Origin: Caballeronia concitans | GTDB lineage: Bacteria > Pseudomonadota > Gammaproteobacteria > Burkholderiales > Burkholderiaceae | Direction: 5' to 3' | Length of the DNA: 64,000 nt | NCBI RefSeq assembly: GCF_001544615.1 | Contig: NZ_FCNV02000001.1 | Span: forward strand, 1,178,001-1,242,000 | Shown: positions 9,872 to 19,333 of the stretch, piece after piece | How positions within the stretch are numbered: position 1 is the first letter of the stretch | Layout: each line of letters opens with the position of its first letter | Program-made: the position numbers and the translations under genes | Notes under the pieces: model-generated | Seen by the model: only the letters and a program-made list of their open reading frames with translations | The model's database searches: none | What the model was told of the DNA's origin: nothing

Positions 9872-11656
9872 TTGAGCGAGAAGCAGACACTAAGGAAGAC
9901 CATCGGCGCGGGCGAGACTTCATCGTCCACGGCCGTCATACGGCGGCTTTGGCCTTACCTCAGGCCGCTCATGGGCTTCGTGCTCCTAGGCCTTCTCGCG
10001 ATGGGCTTCGTCGCCGCGAGCGAAGCCGGCATTCCGATGCTGCTCAAGCCGCTGCTCGATCACGGTTTCGGCACGAAGGGCAGCGACAAGGCGCGCTGGC
10101 TCGTGCCTGTCGCGGTCGTCGGCCTCGCGCTGATTCGAGGCGCCGCGCAATACGCGTCCGGCTATTTCCTCTCGTACGTGTCGAACAAGATTCTGCTGCA
10201 ACTGCGCCTGCAGATGTTCGACCGCATGATCCACACGAGCGCGGGCTTCTTCCAGCGCGAGACCGCGAGCACGATCATCAACGCGATCGTGTTCGAAGTG
10301 AACCAGATTCTGCAGGTGCTATCCAGCGTCGTAGTGACGCTCGTGCGCGATTCGCTCACGGTCGTGTTCCTGCTCGGCTATCTCTTCATTCTCAACTGGC
10401 GTCTCACGCTGATTGTCGCGGTCATTCTGCCGGGCATCGGCTGGCTCGTGTCGAAGATCAACCGGCGTTTGCGCCGGCTCAATCGCGAGCATCAGATGCT
10501 GACCAACGAGCTGTCGTATATCGTCGAAGAGACGGTCGGCGGCTACAAGGTCGTGAAGGTGCATAACGGCGAACCGTACGAAATGGGGCGCTTCACGGAG
10601 ATGAGCAACCGGCTGCGCGGCTACGCGATGCGCATGCAGGTGTCCGGCGGCCTCGCGCAGCCGCTCACGCAGTTTCTCGCGTCGATTGCGCTCGCCATCG
10701 TGCTGACCATTGCGGTGCTGCAGTCGGCGAGCGACCAGACGACGGTCGGCGGCTTCGTCGCGTTCGTCACGTCCATGCTGCTCGTCATTTCGCCGCTCAA
10801 GCATCTGATCGATGTGAACCAGCCGCTGCAGCGCGGCGTGACGGCGGCCGAGCTGATCTTCGGCCTCATCGACGAACCGCCCGAGCCGGCCGGCGGCGGA
10901 CGTTCGCTCACGCGCGCGGAGGGCCGCATCGAGTTCCGGGACGTGTCGTTCAATTACGGCACGCAGGACCGCGCCACGCTCGATCACGTCTCGTTCAAGG
11001 TCGCGCCCGGCGAGATGGTCGCGCTCGCGGGGCCGTCGGGCAGCGGCAAGACCACGCTCGTGAACCTGCTGCCGCGCTTCTTTGATCCCGCCGGCGGTCA
11101 GGTGCTCGTCGACGGCGTGCCGATCTCCGAATACGCGCTGCACGACCTGCGCGCGCAGATCGCCATGGTCAGCCAGGACGTCGTGCTCTTCAACGACACG
11201 ATCGCCGCGAACGTCGCGTACGGCACCGTGCCCGACCGTGACCGCGTGCTGGCCGCGCTCGCCGCCGCCAATCTCGCCGATGTCATCGCTTCCATGCCCG
11301 ACGGCATCGATACGCTGATCGGCGGCAACGGCATGCGCCTGTCCGGCGGGCAACGGCAACGGCTCGCCATTGCGCGCGCCATCTACAAGGACGCGCCGAT
11401 CCTGATCCTCGACGAAGCCACGTCGGCGCTGGATTCGGAATCGGAACGTCACGTGCAGTCCGCGCTCGAGACGTTGATGAAGGGCCGCACGACACTCGTG
11501 ATCGCGCACCGGCTGTCGACCATCGAGCGCGCCGACCGCATCCTCGTGCTGGAGGCGGGCAAGATCGCGGAACAGGGCAGTCATGCCGAATTGCTGCGGC
11601 TCGGCGGTCTTTACGCGCATTTGCATCGCATTCAGTATCAGCAGCAGGCGGCCTGA
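9872..11656 (+). CDS. msbA: Lipid A export ATP-binding/permease MsbA
   Basis: A 594-aa half-transporter ABC exporter that flips lipid A-core across the inner membrane, working as a homodimer. Six membrane segments span roughly residues 25-320, with [10 protein letters not shown] in the coupling region. The ATPase domain has Walker [10 protein letters not shown] at 387-395, signature LSGGQ at 490-494, Walker [12 protein letters not shown] and the switch His in [10 protein letters not shown] at 9872 is taken as start because AGAGGA lies 4 nt upstream and the N-terminus then begins just before the first membrane segment; the frame is open upstream with no homology. It heads the plus-strand LPS core cluster. 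Confidence 0.94.
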   Translation: MSEKQTLRKTIGAGETSSSTAVIRRLWPYLRPLMGFVLLGLLAMGFVAASEAGIPMLLKPLLDHGFGTKGSDKARWLVPVAVVGLALIRGAAQYASGYFLSYVSNKILLQLRLQMFDRMIHTSAGFFQRETASTIINAIVFEVNQILQVLSSVVVTLVRDSLTVVFLLGYLFILNWRLTLIVAVILPGIGWLVSKINRRLRRLNREHQMLTNELSYIVEETVGGYKVVKVHNGEPYEMGRFTEMSNRLRGYAMRMQVSGGLAQPLTQFLASIALAIVLTIAVLQSASDQTTVGGFVAFVTSMLLVISPLKHLIDVNQPLQRGVTAAELIFGLIDEPPEPAGGGRSLTRAEGRIEFRDVSFNYGTQDRATLDHVSFKVAPGEMVALAGPSGSGKTTLVNLLPRFFDPAGGQVLVDGVPISEYALHDLRAQIAMVSQDVVLFNDTIAANVAYGTVPDRDRVLAALAAANLADVIASMPDGIDTLIGGNGMRLSGGQRQRLAIARAIYKDAPILILDEATSALDSESERHVQSALETLMKGRTTLVIAHRLSTIERADRILVLEAGKIAEQGSHAELLRLGGLYAHLHRIQYQQQAA

Positions 11657-11730
11657 GTTTCTCGTGCTGCTTGCCTTTTCAAACTCGCCTTTGTCGAACG
11701 AACGGTTTCCACCATGCAAGCGATCGCAGA

Positions 11731-12699
11731 ATGAAGCGGGTTTTGATAGTAAAGGTCAGTTCTTTGGGCGATGTCATTCAGGCGCAGGCAGTTGTCGGTG
11801 ACCTGCATCGCGCGTTTCCGGGCCTCAAGGTCGACTGGGCGACCGACGAGAATTTCGCCGACATTCCGCGCTGGAACGCGGGCGTCGCGCGCGTGCTGTG
11901 CGCGCCGCTGCGGCGCTTCAAGAAGGCGCGCAACCTTCAGGATCTGAAGGCGATCTGGGCGTCCATTGCCGATTTGCGGCGCGAACGCTACGACGCCGTG
12001 TTCGATCTGCACGGCGTGTACAAGAGCGCGATCATTTCGTTCCTCGCGCGCTCGAAGCGGCGCTTCGGCTACTCGAGCGTGAACTTGGGCGAGCGCGGCG
12101 CCGCGTTCGCCTATACGCATCGCTTCGCGCCGCGCCACGACGCGAACGCGTGGCGGGGCATGCGCCAGACGCTCGCCGACACGCTCGGCTATTCCATCGA
12201 CGCCGCGCCGCCCAGCGTCTTCGCCATTCCAAAACCTGCCGCGCCGCTCCCGGTGACGAAGGACATGCCGTTCGCCTTGCTCTTTCACGCGACATCGAAG
12301 CCGGAGAAGCGCTGGCCGCTCGACAGATGGATCGCGCTCGGCAAGGCGCTCGCCGAGCGCGGAGTCACACCGCTTTTGCCGTGGGGCTCGGATGCCGAGC
12401 GGCGCGACGCCGAAGCGATCGCGCAGGGCGTGCCGGGTGCGCGTGTGCTGCCGAAACTGACGATCGAGGCGATGGCCCAGCACATTGCGCTGGCGGCGCT
12501 CGTCGTCGGAACGGATACGGGCCTCGTGCATCTCGCGAGCGAACTGCGCCGCCCGACCGTGATGATTTTCAGTGCGACCTCCCGGCCGCACTTTGGTGTG
12601 GATGTTCCCGGCCTGTGCGTTTCGATCGGCGATGAAGGCAATCCGCCTTCCGTCGATCAGGTGCTTGCGGCCATTGATTCTGTAGGCATGCGCTCTTGA
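11731..12699 (+). CDS. waaC: Lipopolysaccharide heptosyltransferase I
   Basis: A 322-aa GT9 glycosyltransferase that transfers the first L-glycero-D-manno-heptose from ADP-heptose to Kdo2-lipid A at the cytoplasmic face. It begins MKRVLIVKVSSLGDVIQA, the hallmark of GT9 with the catalytic Asp in SLGDV. LLFHATSKPEKRWP near the middle and VVGTDTGLVHLASEL near residue 270 form the ADP-heptose site. ATG at 11731 is chosen because the GT9 fold starts there. It follows msbA by 74 bp, and its TGA overlaps the TTG start of the next glycosyltransferase (TTGA), a sign of translational coupling. Confidence 0.94.
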   Translation: MKRVLIVKVSSLGDVIQAQAVVGDLHRAFPGLKVDWATDENFADIPRWNAGVARVLCAPLRRFKKARNLQDLKAIWASIADLRRERYDAVFDLHGVYKSAIISFLARSKRRFGYSSVNLGERGAAFAYTHRFAPRHDANAWRGMRQTLADTLGYSIDAAPPSVFAIPKPAAPLPVTKDMPFALLFHATSKPEKRWPLDRWIALGKALAERGVTPLLPWGSDAERRDAEAIAQGVPGARVLPKLTIEAMAQHIALAALVVGTDTGLVHLASELRRPTVMIFSATSRPHFGVDVPGLCVSIGDEGNPPSVDQVLAAIDSVGMRS

Positions 12700-13856
12700 A
12701 GATACTTCTGACTAATTTTCACGATGGCCGCGGCGGAGGCCATGACACGTATATCGTTGCAATCGCGCAGGCGCTGTCTGCGCGGCATCAGATGTTTGTC
12801 GCAGCGCCGGGCACGAGCCGGCTGATCGAGCACGCGCGCGCGGTGCCGGGCATCACGGTGCTGCCGATGGACTTCCCCGCGAAGATCAAGGACTTCCCGC
12901 GAATGCGCGCGGCCTGGCGCGCGCTGCGGACGTTGATCCAGCGCCAGCGGTTCGACGTGATTCATGTCAACGGCTCGCCGGATCACCGCCTGCTGCTGCT
13001 CGTGATGTTGTGGTGGAAGGGGCATCGGCCGCGCATCGTTTTTACGAAGCACAACTCGATTGCGATCAAGCGCGATTTCCTGACACGTCTTCGCGCGATG
13101 CGCGCCACCGACGCGGTCATTGCCGTCGCGGAGTCGACCGCGCAACTCGTGCAGCAATCGGTGTATGCGCATTGTCCGGTGACGGTGGTCAAGAACGGCA
13201 TTGACCTTGGCAGATATGCGCCGCGCGATATTGCGGGCGCCGATGAACAGCGCAAGGCGCTCCTCGGGCCCGAGCGCGCGAAGCGGCTCGTGATCGGCAC
13301 CGTCACCGGCTTCGATTCCTACAAGGGAACGATGGACATGATCGCAGCGGTGGCCGCGCTTCCTGACGCATTGCGCGAGCAGGTTGTCGTGGTCGTGGTC
13401 GGCACGGAGCCGAACGATGAGCAACGGCAGAGCATCGACGCTTTGGACATGAAAGATCATGTGCAAGTCGTCGGCTTCGTGGAAAATGTGGCGGACTTTA
13501 TCGCCACGTTCGACGTGGGCTTCGTGCTTTCGTATGCGGTGGAAACCGTGTCGTTCGCGTGCCGCGAGATGATGGCAATGGCCAAGCCCGTGATCGTGAC
13601 GCGCTATGCCGGCCTGCCCGAGAACATCGACGACGGCCTGGACGGGTGGATCGTCGAGCCGCGCGATGTGGAGGCGCTGAGTGCGACGCTCGAGTCGATC
13701 ATCACGGGGCGCAGCCAGTTGCCGGCGATCGGCGCCCGCGCGCGTGCGCGAGCGGTGCGCGAGTTTTCGAGCAAGCGCTTCATCGACGCGACCGAAGCCG
13801 TTTATCGGCGCGTCGCGCCGGTTGTGTCCGCACGGACGCCACATGGCCCGAGTTGA
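12696..13856 (+). CDS. GT4 family glycosyltransferase (LPS core cluster, first)
   Basis: A 386-aa GT-B glycosyltransferase. The N-terminal Rossmann half starts MKILLTNFHDGRGGGHDTYI, with a Gly-rich acceptor loop. The C-terminal half has NGIDLGRYAP, IGTVTGFDSYKG and the retaining EX7E motif (ETVSFACRE), followed by MAMAKPVIVTRYAGLPE, which binds the sugar nucleotide. The start is a TTG that shares bases with the waaC stop (TTGA), so translation is probably coupled. Its place between waaC and waaL points to outer-core sugar addition. The donor and acceptor cannot be assigned from sequence. Confidence 0.87.
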   Translation: MKILLTNFHDGRGGGHDTYIVAIAQALSARHQMFVAAPGTSRLIEHARAVPGITVLPMDFPAKIKDFPRMRAAWRALRTLIQRQRFDVIHVNGSPDHRLLLLVMLWWKGHRPRIVFTKHNSIAIKRDFLTRLRAMRATDAVIAVAESTAQLVQQSVYAHCPVTVVKNGIDLGRYAPRDIAGADEQRKALLGPERAKRLVIGTVTGFDSYKGTMDMIAAVAALPDALREQVVVVVVGTEPNDEQRQSIDALDMKDHVQVVGFVENVADFIATFDVGFVLSYAVETVSFACREMMAMAKPVIVTRYAGLPENIDDGLDGWIVEPRDVEALSATLESIITGRSQLPAIGARARARAVREFSSKRFIDATEAVYRRVAPVVSARTPHGPS

Positions 13857-13887
13857 ATCCCGACGCGTTCATCTACCCCCAACTAAG

Positions 13888-14901
13888 ATGCCCGACGCCT
13901 TGCCCAAGCCGATCATTCACCTCATCAACGGATTCATGAATGAAAACGGCGGCAGCGAGCAGGAAGCGCTGCACATCGCCCGCCTGTTGCGCGATCGCAG
14001 CGATCTCACGCTGTGGTCGCCTTCGTCGCGTTGCTCGCCGGAGCTGGCGCGTCGTCATGGGATTCGGCGGATCGGGCTTGGCGCGGGGCATCGTCCCAAT
14101 GGCGGCACGTTCGTATTCGTCGGATCGCACTGGCGCAACAAGCTGTGGCCGTATCTGTGCCGCGCGCCGCAGCGTCTCATCTATGTTTTCAACACTTTTC
14201 ATCCGAAGCTGCTCTCGCTGACCGCGACGCATCCGCCGATGCTGCGCTGGCCGCGCACCGAATACGTGTTCATTTCGGAGTTTCAGAAGACGCTGCTCGG
14301 CGTGGATGGCGACTTGCAGCCGTCGCCGATCGACATCGCCCGGTTCTCGCCCGCGCCACGGCGGCATCCCGCGAACGCGCGGCCGGTGATCGGCCGCCTG
14401 AGCCGCGATACGCCCGACAAGCACGATCTCGAAGACATCGCGCTCTACCGCGCCTGGGCCGGCGAAGGCGCCGAGATCCGTCTGCAGGGCGCGACGGCGC
14501 TGCGTGCGGCCGCGGAAGACGCGCTGGCCGACGCACCCGCCATCCGCATATTGCCCGAAGGCGCGATGCCCGCGGTCGACTTCCTGCGCGGGCTCGATGT
14601 CTTTTATTATCGGACCGGCGCGCACGTGGAGACGTTCGGCCGCGTGGTGCTCGAAGCGATGGCGTGCGGGTTGCCCGTCGTCTGCCACCGGCGTGGCGGC
14701 TATGCTGAATGGATTCGTCACGGCGAGAACGGCTTTCTCTTCGATACGACCGAGGAAGCGCGGCGTCTCGTCGGCGCGTTGCTCGCCGATCGCGCGTTGC
14801 GTGCATCGGTTGGGGAAGCAGCGCGGCGCACCGTCGAATCGATCTATTCGGACGACGCGTTGCGCGCCAGGGCCGATTTTTATTTGCGCAGCGCCAAGTG
14901 A
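13888..14901 (+). CDS. GT4 family glycosyltransferase (LPS core cluster, second)
   Basis: A 337-aa GT-B glycosyltransferase related to the preceding gene but clearly diverged. Its N-terminus has IIHLINGFMNENGGSEQEAL, a donor/acceptor loop with GGSE. The C-terminal domain has IGRLSRDTPDKHD, and HVETFGRVVLEAMACGLPVV holds the EX7E pair (ETFGRVVLE) of retaining GT4 enzymes. ATG at 13888 (MPDALPKP) is used; codons further upstream overlap the previous gene and do not match a family. It lies 31 bp after the first GT4 gene and 25 bp before waaL. It most likely adds one outer-core sugar; the substrate is unknown. Confidence 0.86.
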   Translation: MPDALPKPIIHLINGFMNENGGSEQEALHIARLLRDRSDLTLWSPSSRCSPELARRHGIRRIGLGAGHRPNGGTFVFVGSHWRNKLWPYLCRAPQRLIYVFNTFHPKLLSLTATHPPMLRWPRTEYVFISEFQKTLLGVDGDLQPSPIDIARFSPAPRRHPANARPVIGRLSRDTPDKHDLEDIALYRAWAGEGAEIRLQGATALRAAAEDALADAPAIRILPEGAMPAVDFLRGLDVFYYRTGAHVETFGRVVLEAMACGLPVVCHRRGGYAEWIRHGENGFLFDTTEEARRLVGALLADRALRASVGEAARRTVESIYSDDALRARADFYLRSAK

Positions 14902-14926
14902 GGCGACGGGGTAGCGGAATCACACA

Positions 14927-16207
14927 ATGCAAGTCACATCTATTTCGAAGCTGGGCCGGTCGGGCGCCGAGTCCTTCCAATTGGTTTTCGCAAGGTGGTT
15001 CGCCGTCCTGACGCTGTGCCTCGTGCCGATCTCGACGGCGGCGGTGAATCTCGGCTCGGGCGTGTTCGCGGTGCTGGCGCTGACATCGCCGGAAGTCTGG
15101 CGGCGGGCGCGATCGCTGCGCGCCAGCTCGCCCGCGGCGCTGGCGGCGCTCGTGCTGTTCGTCGCGCTGACGTCGAGCCTCGCGTACACGTCGCCGGACA
15201 TCCACGAGGCGACCGACTTTCTGATGAAGTATCGGAAGCTCCTGTTCATTCCGCTGCTTTACCTCGTTTTCGCCGACGATAAATCCGCGCCCTGGGCAAC
15301 GCTCGCCATATGGGGCCTCTTCGCGTCGCTCGTGCTGACGATGGTGCTGACCTACACGAACTACCTCGGCTGGACGGCGGTGGGACCGGTACACGGCACG
15401 GACCCGATGACGCGGCCCTGGGTGTTCAAGGACCACATCTCCGGCGGCCTGATGATGGCGTTCCTCGTCTGCCTGTCTTTTTCGCTTGCGAAGTCGGTGA
15501 AGCACACCGGTGCGAGCCGGGCGCTATATGCGGTCGCGATTCTCGCGATGATCAACGTGCTGTTCGTGCTGCAGGGCCGCACGGGACAGGTGGTCGCCAT
15601 CGCGTATCTGGCGATTTATCTCGTCGTGCACGCGAGCCGGTTCCGCCGATACGACACGCGCACGCGCTGGATCGCGGGCCTCGGGGCGGTCATCGTGTGC
15701 GTGTGCGTAGGCGCGTTCGTGATGCACGGGAAGAATTCGCGCCTAGCCGATACGGCGCAGGAGATCACCCAGTACGAAACGCAGAACAAGAACACGTCGA
15801 TGGGCGTGCGGATCGAATTTTATCGACGCAGTATCGAACTGATCGCGCAGCGGCCGATTGCGGGCTATGGCGTGGGCAGCGTGCGCACGCAGTTCGAGCG
15901 GCTCGCGAGCATGCAGACGGGCGGCCGCGCCGCGATGGCGGGCAATCCGCACAACGAATTCTTCCTGATGGGTGTGCAGCTCGGGCTGATCGGCGTGGCG
16001 CTGTTCGTGTGGTTCCTCGTCGCCGTGGCGCGCGCGTGCAAGCGCCTCACCGAGCCGGCGCGGGACATCGCCAATGGCTATCTCTTCGCGTTCGTGTTGG
16101 GATGCCTCGCGAACTCGCTGCTGCTGAATTTCACGGAAGGCAATCTGTTCGTGTTCCTGATCGGCATTCTGATCAGCGCCGCGCCGAAGGAAGCGCGGGC
16201 GGTTTGA
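14927..16207 (+). CDS. waaL: O-antigen ligase WaaL family protein
   Basis: A 426-aa inner-membrane protein with about 11-12 hydrophobic segments. It joins undecaprenyl-linked O-antigen to lipid A-core on the periplasmic side. The family's large periplasmic loop lies around 290-340 and contains GVRIEFYRRSIELI, PIAGYGVGSVRTQF and the conserved NPHNEFFLMGVQLG, in which Asn-Pro-His is the Wzy_C hallmark. Its position at the end of the msbA-waaC-GT-GT run is the usual place for waaL in Burkholderia. Wzy polymerases share the fold, but the LPS-core context favours a ligase. The gene faces rng and stops 21 bp from the end of it. Confidence 0.82.
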   Translation: MQVTSISKLGRSGAESFQLVFARWFAVLTLCLVPISTAAVNLGSGVFAVLALTSPEVWRRARSLRASSPAALAALVLFVALTSSLAYTSPDIHEATDFLMKYRKLLFIPLLYLVFADDKSAPWATLAIWGLFASLVLTMVLTYTNYLGWTAVGPVHGTDPMTRPWVFKDHISGGLMMAFLVCLSFSLAKSVKHTGASRALYAVAILAMINVLFVLQGRTGQVVAIAYLAIYLVVHASRFRRYDTRTRWIAGLGAVIVCVCVGAFVMHGKNSRLADTAQEITQYETQNKNTSMGVRIEFYRRSIELIAQRPIAGYGVGSVRTQFERLASMQTGGRAAMAGNPHNEFFLMGVQLGLIGVALFVWFLVAVARACKRLTEPARDIANGYLFAFVLGCLANSLLLNFTEGNLFVFLIGILISAAPKEARAV

Positions 16208-16218
16208 GTCGATGAGGC

Positions 16219-16257
16219 GGGAGCAGTATCACATCAACACGATGTCGTACTGCTCCT
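16219..16257. terminator. Long stem-loop across the rng stop codon, between waaL and rng
   Basis: GGAGCAGTA at 16220-16228 pairs perfectly with TACTGCTCC at 16248-16256, and ACATC/GATGT continues the stem around an AACAC loop. Only one mismatch interrupts about 15 pairs. The stem includes the last codons and stop of rng. It has no T-run on either strand, so a terminator or 3'-end stabilising role is inferred. Confidence 0.5.
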
Positions 16258-17698
16258 GACTCAGATTCGACTCCACCTGCAACGAAACCGGCTTCCCGAT
16301 GAAGTCCATCAGCATCGCCAGATGCTGCGACTCTTCCTCCAGGAAGAGATCGATGACCTGCTGCGAAGCCACCACGCGAAACTCGCGCGGATTGAACTGC
16401 CGCGATTCGCGCATGATCTCGCGCAGCACGTCGTAGCACACGGTGCGCGGCGTCTTGACCTGCCCCTTGCCCTGACACGTCGGGCACGGCTCGCACAACA
16501 CGTGCGCGAGCGATTCGCGCGTGCGCTTGCGCGTCATCTCCACGAGGCCGAGCTGCGAGAAGCCATTGACCGTCACCCGCGTGCGGTCGCGCGACAACGC
16601 CTTCTTGAGTTCACCCAGCACCTGATCGCGATGCTCGACATTCTCCATGTCGATGAAATCGATGATGATGATCCCGCCGAGATTCCTCAACCGCAGTTGC
16701 CGCGCGATGGTATGCGCTGCTTCGAGGTTCGTCTTGAAGATGGTGTCGTCGAAATTGCGTGCGCCGACGTAGCCGCCCGTATTCACGTCGATGGTCGTCA
16801 TCGCTTCGGTCTGGTCGATCATCAGATAACCGCCCGACTTGAGATCCACGCGCCGCGACAGCGCCCGCAAAATCTCCGCCTCGATGTTGTACAGATCGAA
16901 GAGCGGCCGCTCGCCGGTGTAGTGATGCAGCCGCGACGCCACCGCCGGCGTGAACTCCGCCGCGAAATCCGCGAGCATCTGATACGTCTCGCGCGAATCC
17001 ACCTGAATGCGCGTCGTTTCGTCGTTGACGAAATCGCGCAGCACGCGTTGCGCGAGATTCAAGTCCTGATAGAGCAGCGTCGTGGGCGGCACGCGCTGCG
17101 CCTGCGTCACGATGGTCGCCCACGTCTTGCGCAAATAGGCGACATCGGCGGCAAGCTCTTCGCTCGTCGCGTCCTCGGCAATCGTGCGCACGATATAGCC
17201 GCCTTTCTCGTCGGCGGGCAAGACGGCGGTCAGCCGCGCGCGCACGGCTTCACGATCCGCTTCGCTCTCGATCTTCTGCGAGATGCCGATATGCGGCTCC
17301 TGCGGCAGATACACGAGCGTGCGCCCGGCAATGCTCACTTGCGTCGATAGCCGCGCGCCCTTCGTGCCGATCGGGTCCTTCACGACCTGCACCATCAGCG
17401 CTTGTCCTTCGAACACGATCTTTTCGATCGGCACATGCGTGCCCGATCCATGCGCTTCGCCCGCGATGCGCGGATGCCAGATATCGGCGACATGAAGGAA
17501 CGCGGCGCGTTCGAGACCGATATCGATGAAGGCCGACTGCATCCCCGGCAACACGCGCACGACCTTGCCGAGATACACGTTGCCGACGCGCCCGCGCGAC
17601 AGCGTGCGCTCCACATGAAGTTCCTGAACAGCGCCTTGCTGAACCAGTGCGACGCGGGTTTCCTGCGGTGTGACGTTGATCAGGATTTCTTCGTTCAT
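16229..17698 (-). CDS. rng: Ribonuclease G
   Basis: A 489-aa endoribonuclease of the RNase E/G family that matures the 5' end of 16S rRNA and cuts some mRNAs. An S1 RNA-binding domain fills about residues 35-125. The catalytic domain has Asp near 303 in TIDVNTGGYVG and Asp near 346 in IIDFIDMEN, equivalent to E. coli RNase G D304/D347. CEPCPTCQGKG is the zinc-link. It lacks the long C-terminal scaffold of RNase E. ATG at 17698 (MNEEILINVTPQETRVAL) matches the family. It lies 7 bp downstream of maf and is the last gene of a long minus-strand run. Confidence 0.95.
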   Translation of the reverse strand: MNEEILINVTPQETRVALVQQGAVQELHVERTLSRGRVGNVYLGKVVRVLPGMQSAFIDIGLERAAFLHVADIWHPRIAGEAHGSGTHVPIEKIVFEGQALMVQVVKDPIGTKGARLSTQVSIAGRTLVYLPQEPHIGISQKIESEADREAVRARLTAVLPADEKGGYIVRTIAEDATSEELAADVAYLRKTWATIVTQAQRVPPTTLLYQDLNLAQRVLRDFVNDETTRIQVDSRETYQMLADFAAEFTPAVASRLHHYTGERPLFDLYNIEAEILRALSRRVDLKSGGYLMIDQTEAMTTIDVNTGGYVGARNFDDTIFKTNLEAAHTIARQLRLRNLGGIIIIDFIDMENVEHRDQVLGELKKALSRDRTRVTVNGFSQLGLVEMTRKRTRESLAHVLCEPCPTCQGKGQVKTPRTVCYDVLREIMRESRQFNPREFRVVASQQVIDLFLEEESQHLAMLMDFIGKPVSLQVESNLSQEQYDIVLM

Positions 17699-17705
17699 GG
17701 CCTTT

Positions 17706-18332
17706 TTAGAATTCGACGCGCGCCACGCGCAAGAGTGCTGCGGTTTCGCAAAGGGGCAGACCCATGATACCCGAATAGGACCCGTCGATTCGCTCGATGA
17801 ACTCCGCCGCGCGGCCCTGTATGCCGTACGCGCCGGCCTTGCCGAGCGGCTCGCCGGTGGCGGCGTAGCGTTGCAGCGCAGCACGCTCGACGGCCGCGAA
17901 ACGCACCGTCGAGCGCGACAGGACCGGTTCGAGCAGCGCGCCCTCTGCATCGACGACGGCGATCGCGGTCAGCACCTCATGCTCGCGCCCGACAAGGCGT
18001 TCAAGCATTGCGACGGCATCGTCTTCATGCAAGGGCTTCCCGAGAATGAGCCCGTCGATGGTCACGGTCGTATCGGCGACGAGAATCGGTGCGGCGGCAT
18101 GCCCGCCCGTAACGAGCCGATCGCGCGCGGCCTGCGCCTTCAGCGCGCACACGCGCACGACATACGCATCGGCAAGTTCGCCTGGCAACTCGGCTTCGAG
18201 CGCTTCGGCGTCTTCATCGGGGCGAGGCAGCAGCAGTTCGTAACGCACGCCGAGCTGGCGAAGCAGCTCTTGTCGGCGCGGGCTCTGCGAGGCGAGATAA
18301 ACGAAGGAATGAGCGGTGGAATGAGCGGACAT
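17706..18332 (-). CDS. maf: Maf-like nucleotide pyrophosphatase
   Basis: A 208-aa Maf/HAM1-superfamily protein that hydrolyses non-canonical or canonical nucleoside triphosphates to monophosphates. It shows the Maf hallmarks [18 protein letters not shown] at the N-terminus, [16 protein letters not shown] with the catalytic Asp, and [26 protein letters not shown] near the C-terminus. The Y-G-I-Q-G-R and S-x-I-M-G-L-P pattern fits the YhdE (dTTP/UTP) subgroup. ATG at 18332 (MSAHST) is chosen; the open frame upstream runs into the rlmH end. It sits 53 bp after rlmH and 7 bp before rng. Confidence 0.92.
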   Translation of the reverse strand: MSAHSTAHSFVYLASQSPRRQELLRQLGVRYELLLPRPDEDAEALEAELPGELADAYVVRVCALKAQAARDRLVTGGHAAAPILVADTTVTIDGLILGKPLHEDDAVAMLERLVGREHEVLTAIAVVDAEGALLEPVLSRSTVRFAAVERAALQRYAATGEPLGKAGAYGIQGRAAEFIERIDGSYSGIMGLPLCETAALLRVARVEF

Positions 18333-18385
18333 CGGATAGCGGGATTCGAAGTGCGCGGCCCTCGACGTCCAACTATCGGGAAGGC

Positions 18386-18856
18386 TCACGCGCGATGGTA
18401 GGGGTGATTCTGCGTGATGCTCCACGCGCGGTAAAGCTGTTCGGCGAGCAGCACGCGCACCATGCCGTGCGGCAGCGTCAGGCTCGACACGCGCAGCATG
18501 ATCTCGGCGCGCGCCTTCACTTCGGGCGCAAGCCCGTCCGCGCCGCCGATCACGAAGGCCACGTCGCGTCCGTCCTGCTGCCAGCCGGGCAGGGCGTTCG
18601 CCAGTTGCATCGTGGTCCAGTCGCGGCCGCGTTCATCGAGTGCGATCACGCGCGCGTTCTTCGGCAAAGCGGCTTCGATACGCTGCCTCTCCGCAGCCAT
18701 CACGCTCTCGGCGTTGCGTCCCGACGAGCGCTGTTCGGGCTTGATCTCCTTCAGCTCGATGCGCAACTCAGGCGGCATGCGCTTCGCGTATTCGTCGAAG
18801 CCATTCGTGATCCAGTCGGGCATCTTGTGTCCGACGGCAAGGATGACCAGCTTCAT
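18386..18856 (-). CDS. rlmH: 23S rRNA (pseudouridine1915-N3)-methyltransferase RlmH
   Basis: A 156-aa SPOUT methyltransferase that methylates pseudouridine 1915 in helix 69 of 23S rRNA using SAM. The sequence starts [23 protein letters not shown]. The trefoil-knot SAM site is [13 protein letters not shown], then [15 protein letters not shown], and the C-terminus [22 protein letters not shown] is the strongly conserved RlmH tail. Length equals the family norm (155). It follows rsfS with a 12-bp gap, the usual rsfS-rlmH pairing in bacteria. Confidence 0.96.
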   Translation of the reverse strand: MKLVILAVGHKMPDWITNGFDEYAKRMPPELRIELKEIKPEQRSSGRNAESVMAAERQRIEAALPKNARVIALDERGRDWTTMQLANALPGWQQDGRDVAFVIGGADGLAPEVKARAEIMLRVSSLTLPHGMVRVLLAEQLYRAWSITQNHPYHRA

Positions 18857-18868
18857 GAAGACGCCGCG

Positions 18869-19321
18869 TTACGCCTGCTTGCGCGTGGTCTTGCGCGCCG
18901 GGCGCTTGACGGCGGGCGCTTCGTCTTCGTCCTCGTCTTCGTCATCCGTGACACGCGCGCCGCCGAACATGTTCGGCTTTTGCAGCTTCACGCGCACGGG
19001 CTTGTCGCCCCAGACTTCTTCGAGGTTGTAGTACTGGCGCAGCGCCGGCTGAAGAATGTGCACGACCGCGTCGCCGCAATCGACCAGCACCCATTCGCCG
19101 ATCTCTTCGCCTTCCGTGCTGACGATGTCGCCACCCGCTTCCTTGACCTTTTCGCGCACACTGTTCGCGAGCGCCTTGGTCTGCCGGTTCGACGTCCCGC
19201 TCGCCACGACCACGCGGTCGAACAGCGACGTCAGGTGGGTTGTGTTGAACACCTTGATGTCTTGCGCCTTGACGTCTTCGAGACCGTCGATGATCGCGCG
19301 TTGCAGCTTTTGAAGTTCCAT
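18869..19321 (-). CDS. rsfS: Ribosome silencing factor RsfS
   Basis: A 150-aa RsfS/Iojap protein that binds uL14 and blocks subunit joining when nutrients fall. The core has LQRAIIDGLEDVKAQDIKV, FDRVVVASGTSNRQTKALA and GEWVLVDCGDAVVHILQ, all diagnostic. The last ~30 residues are an extra tail: an acidic run (DDEDEDEDE) followed by basic residues (KRPARKTTRKQA), probably disordered. It starts 12 bp after nadD and is followed 12 bp later by rlmH. Confidence 0.95.
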   Translation of the reverse strand: MELQKLQRAIIDGLEDVKAQDIKVFNTTHLTSLFDRVVVASGTSNRQTKALANSVREKVKEAGGDIVSTEGEEIGEWVLVDCGDAVVHILQPALRQYYNLEEVWGDKPVRVKLQKPNMFGGARVTDDEDEDEDEAPAVKRPARKTTRKQA

Positions 19322-19333
19322 AATTCCGTGTCT

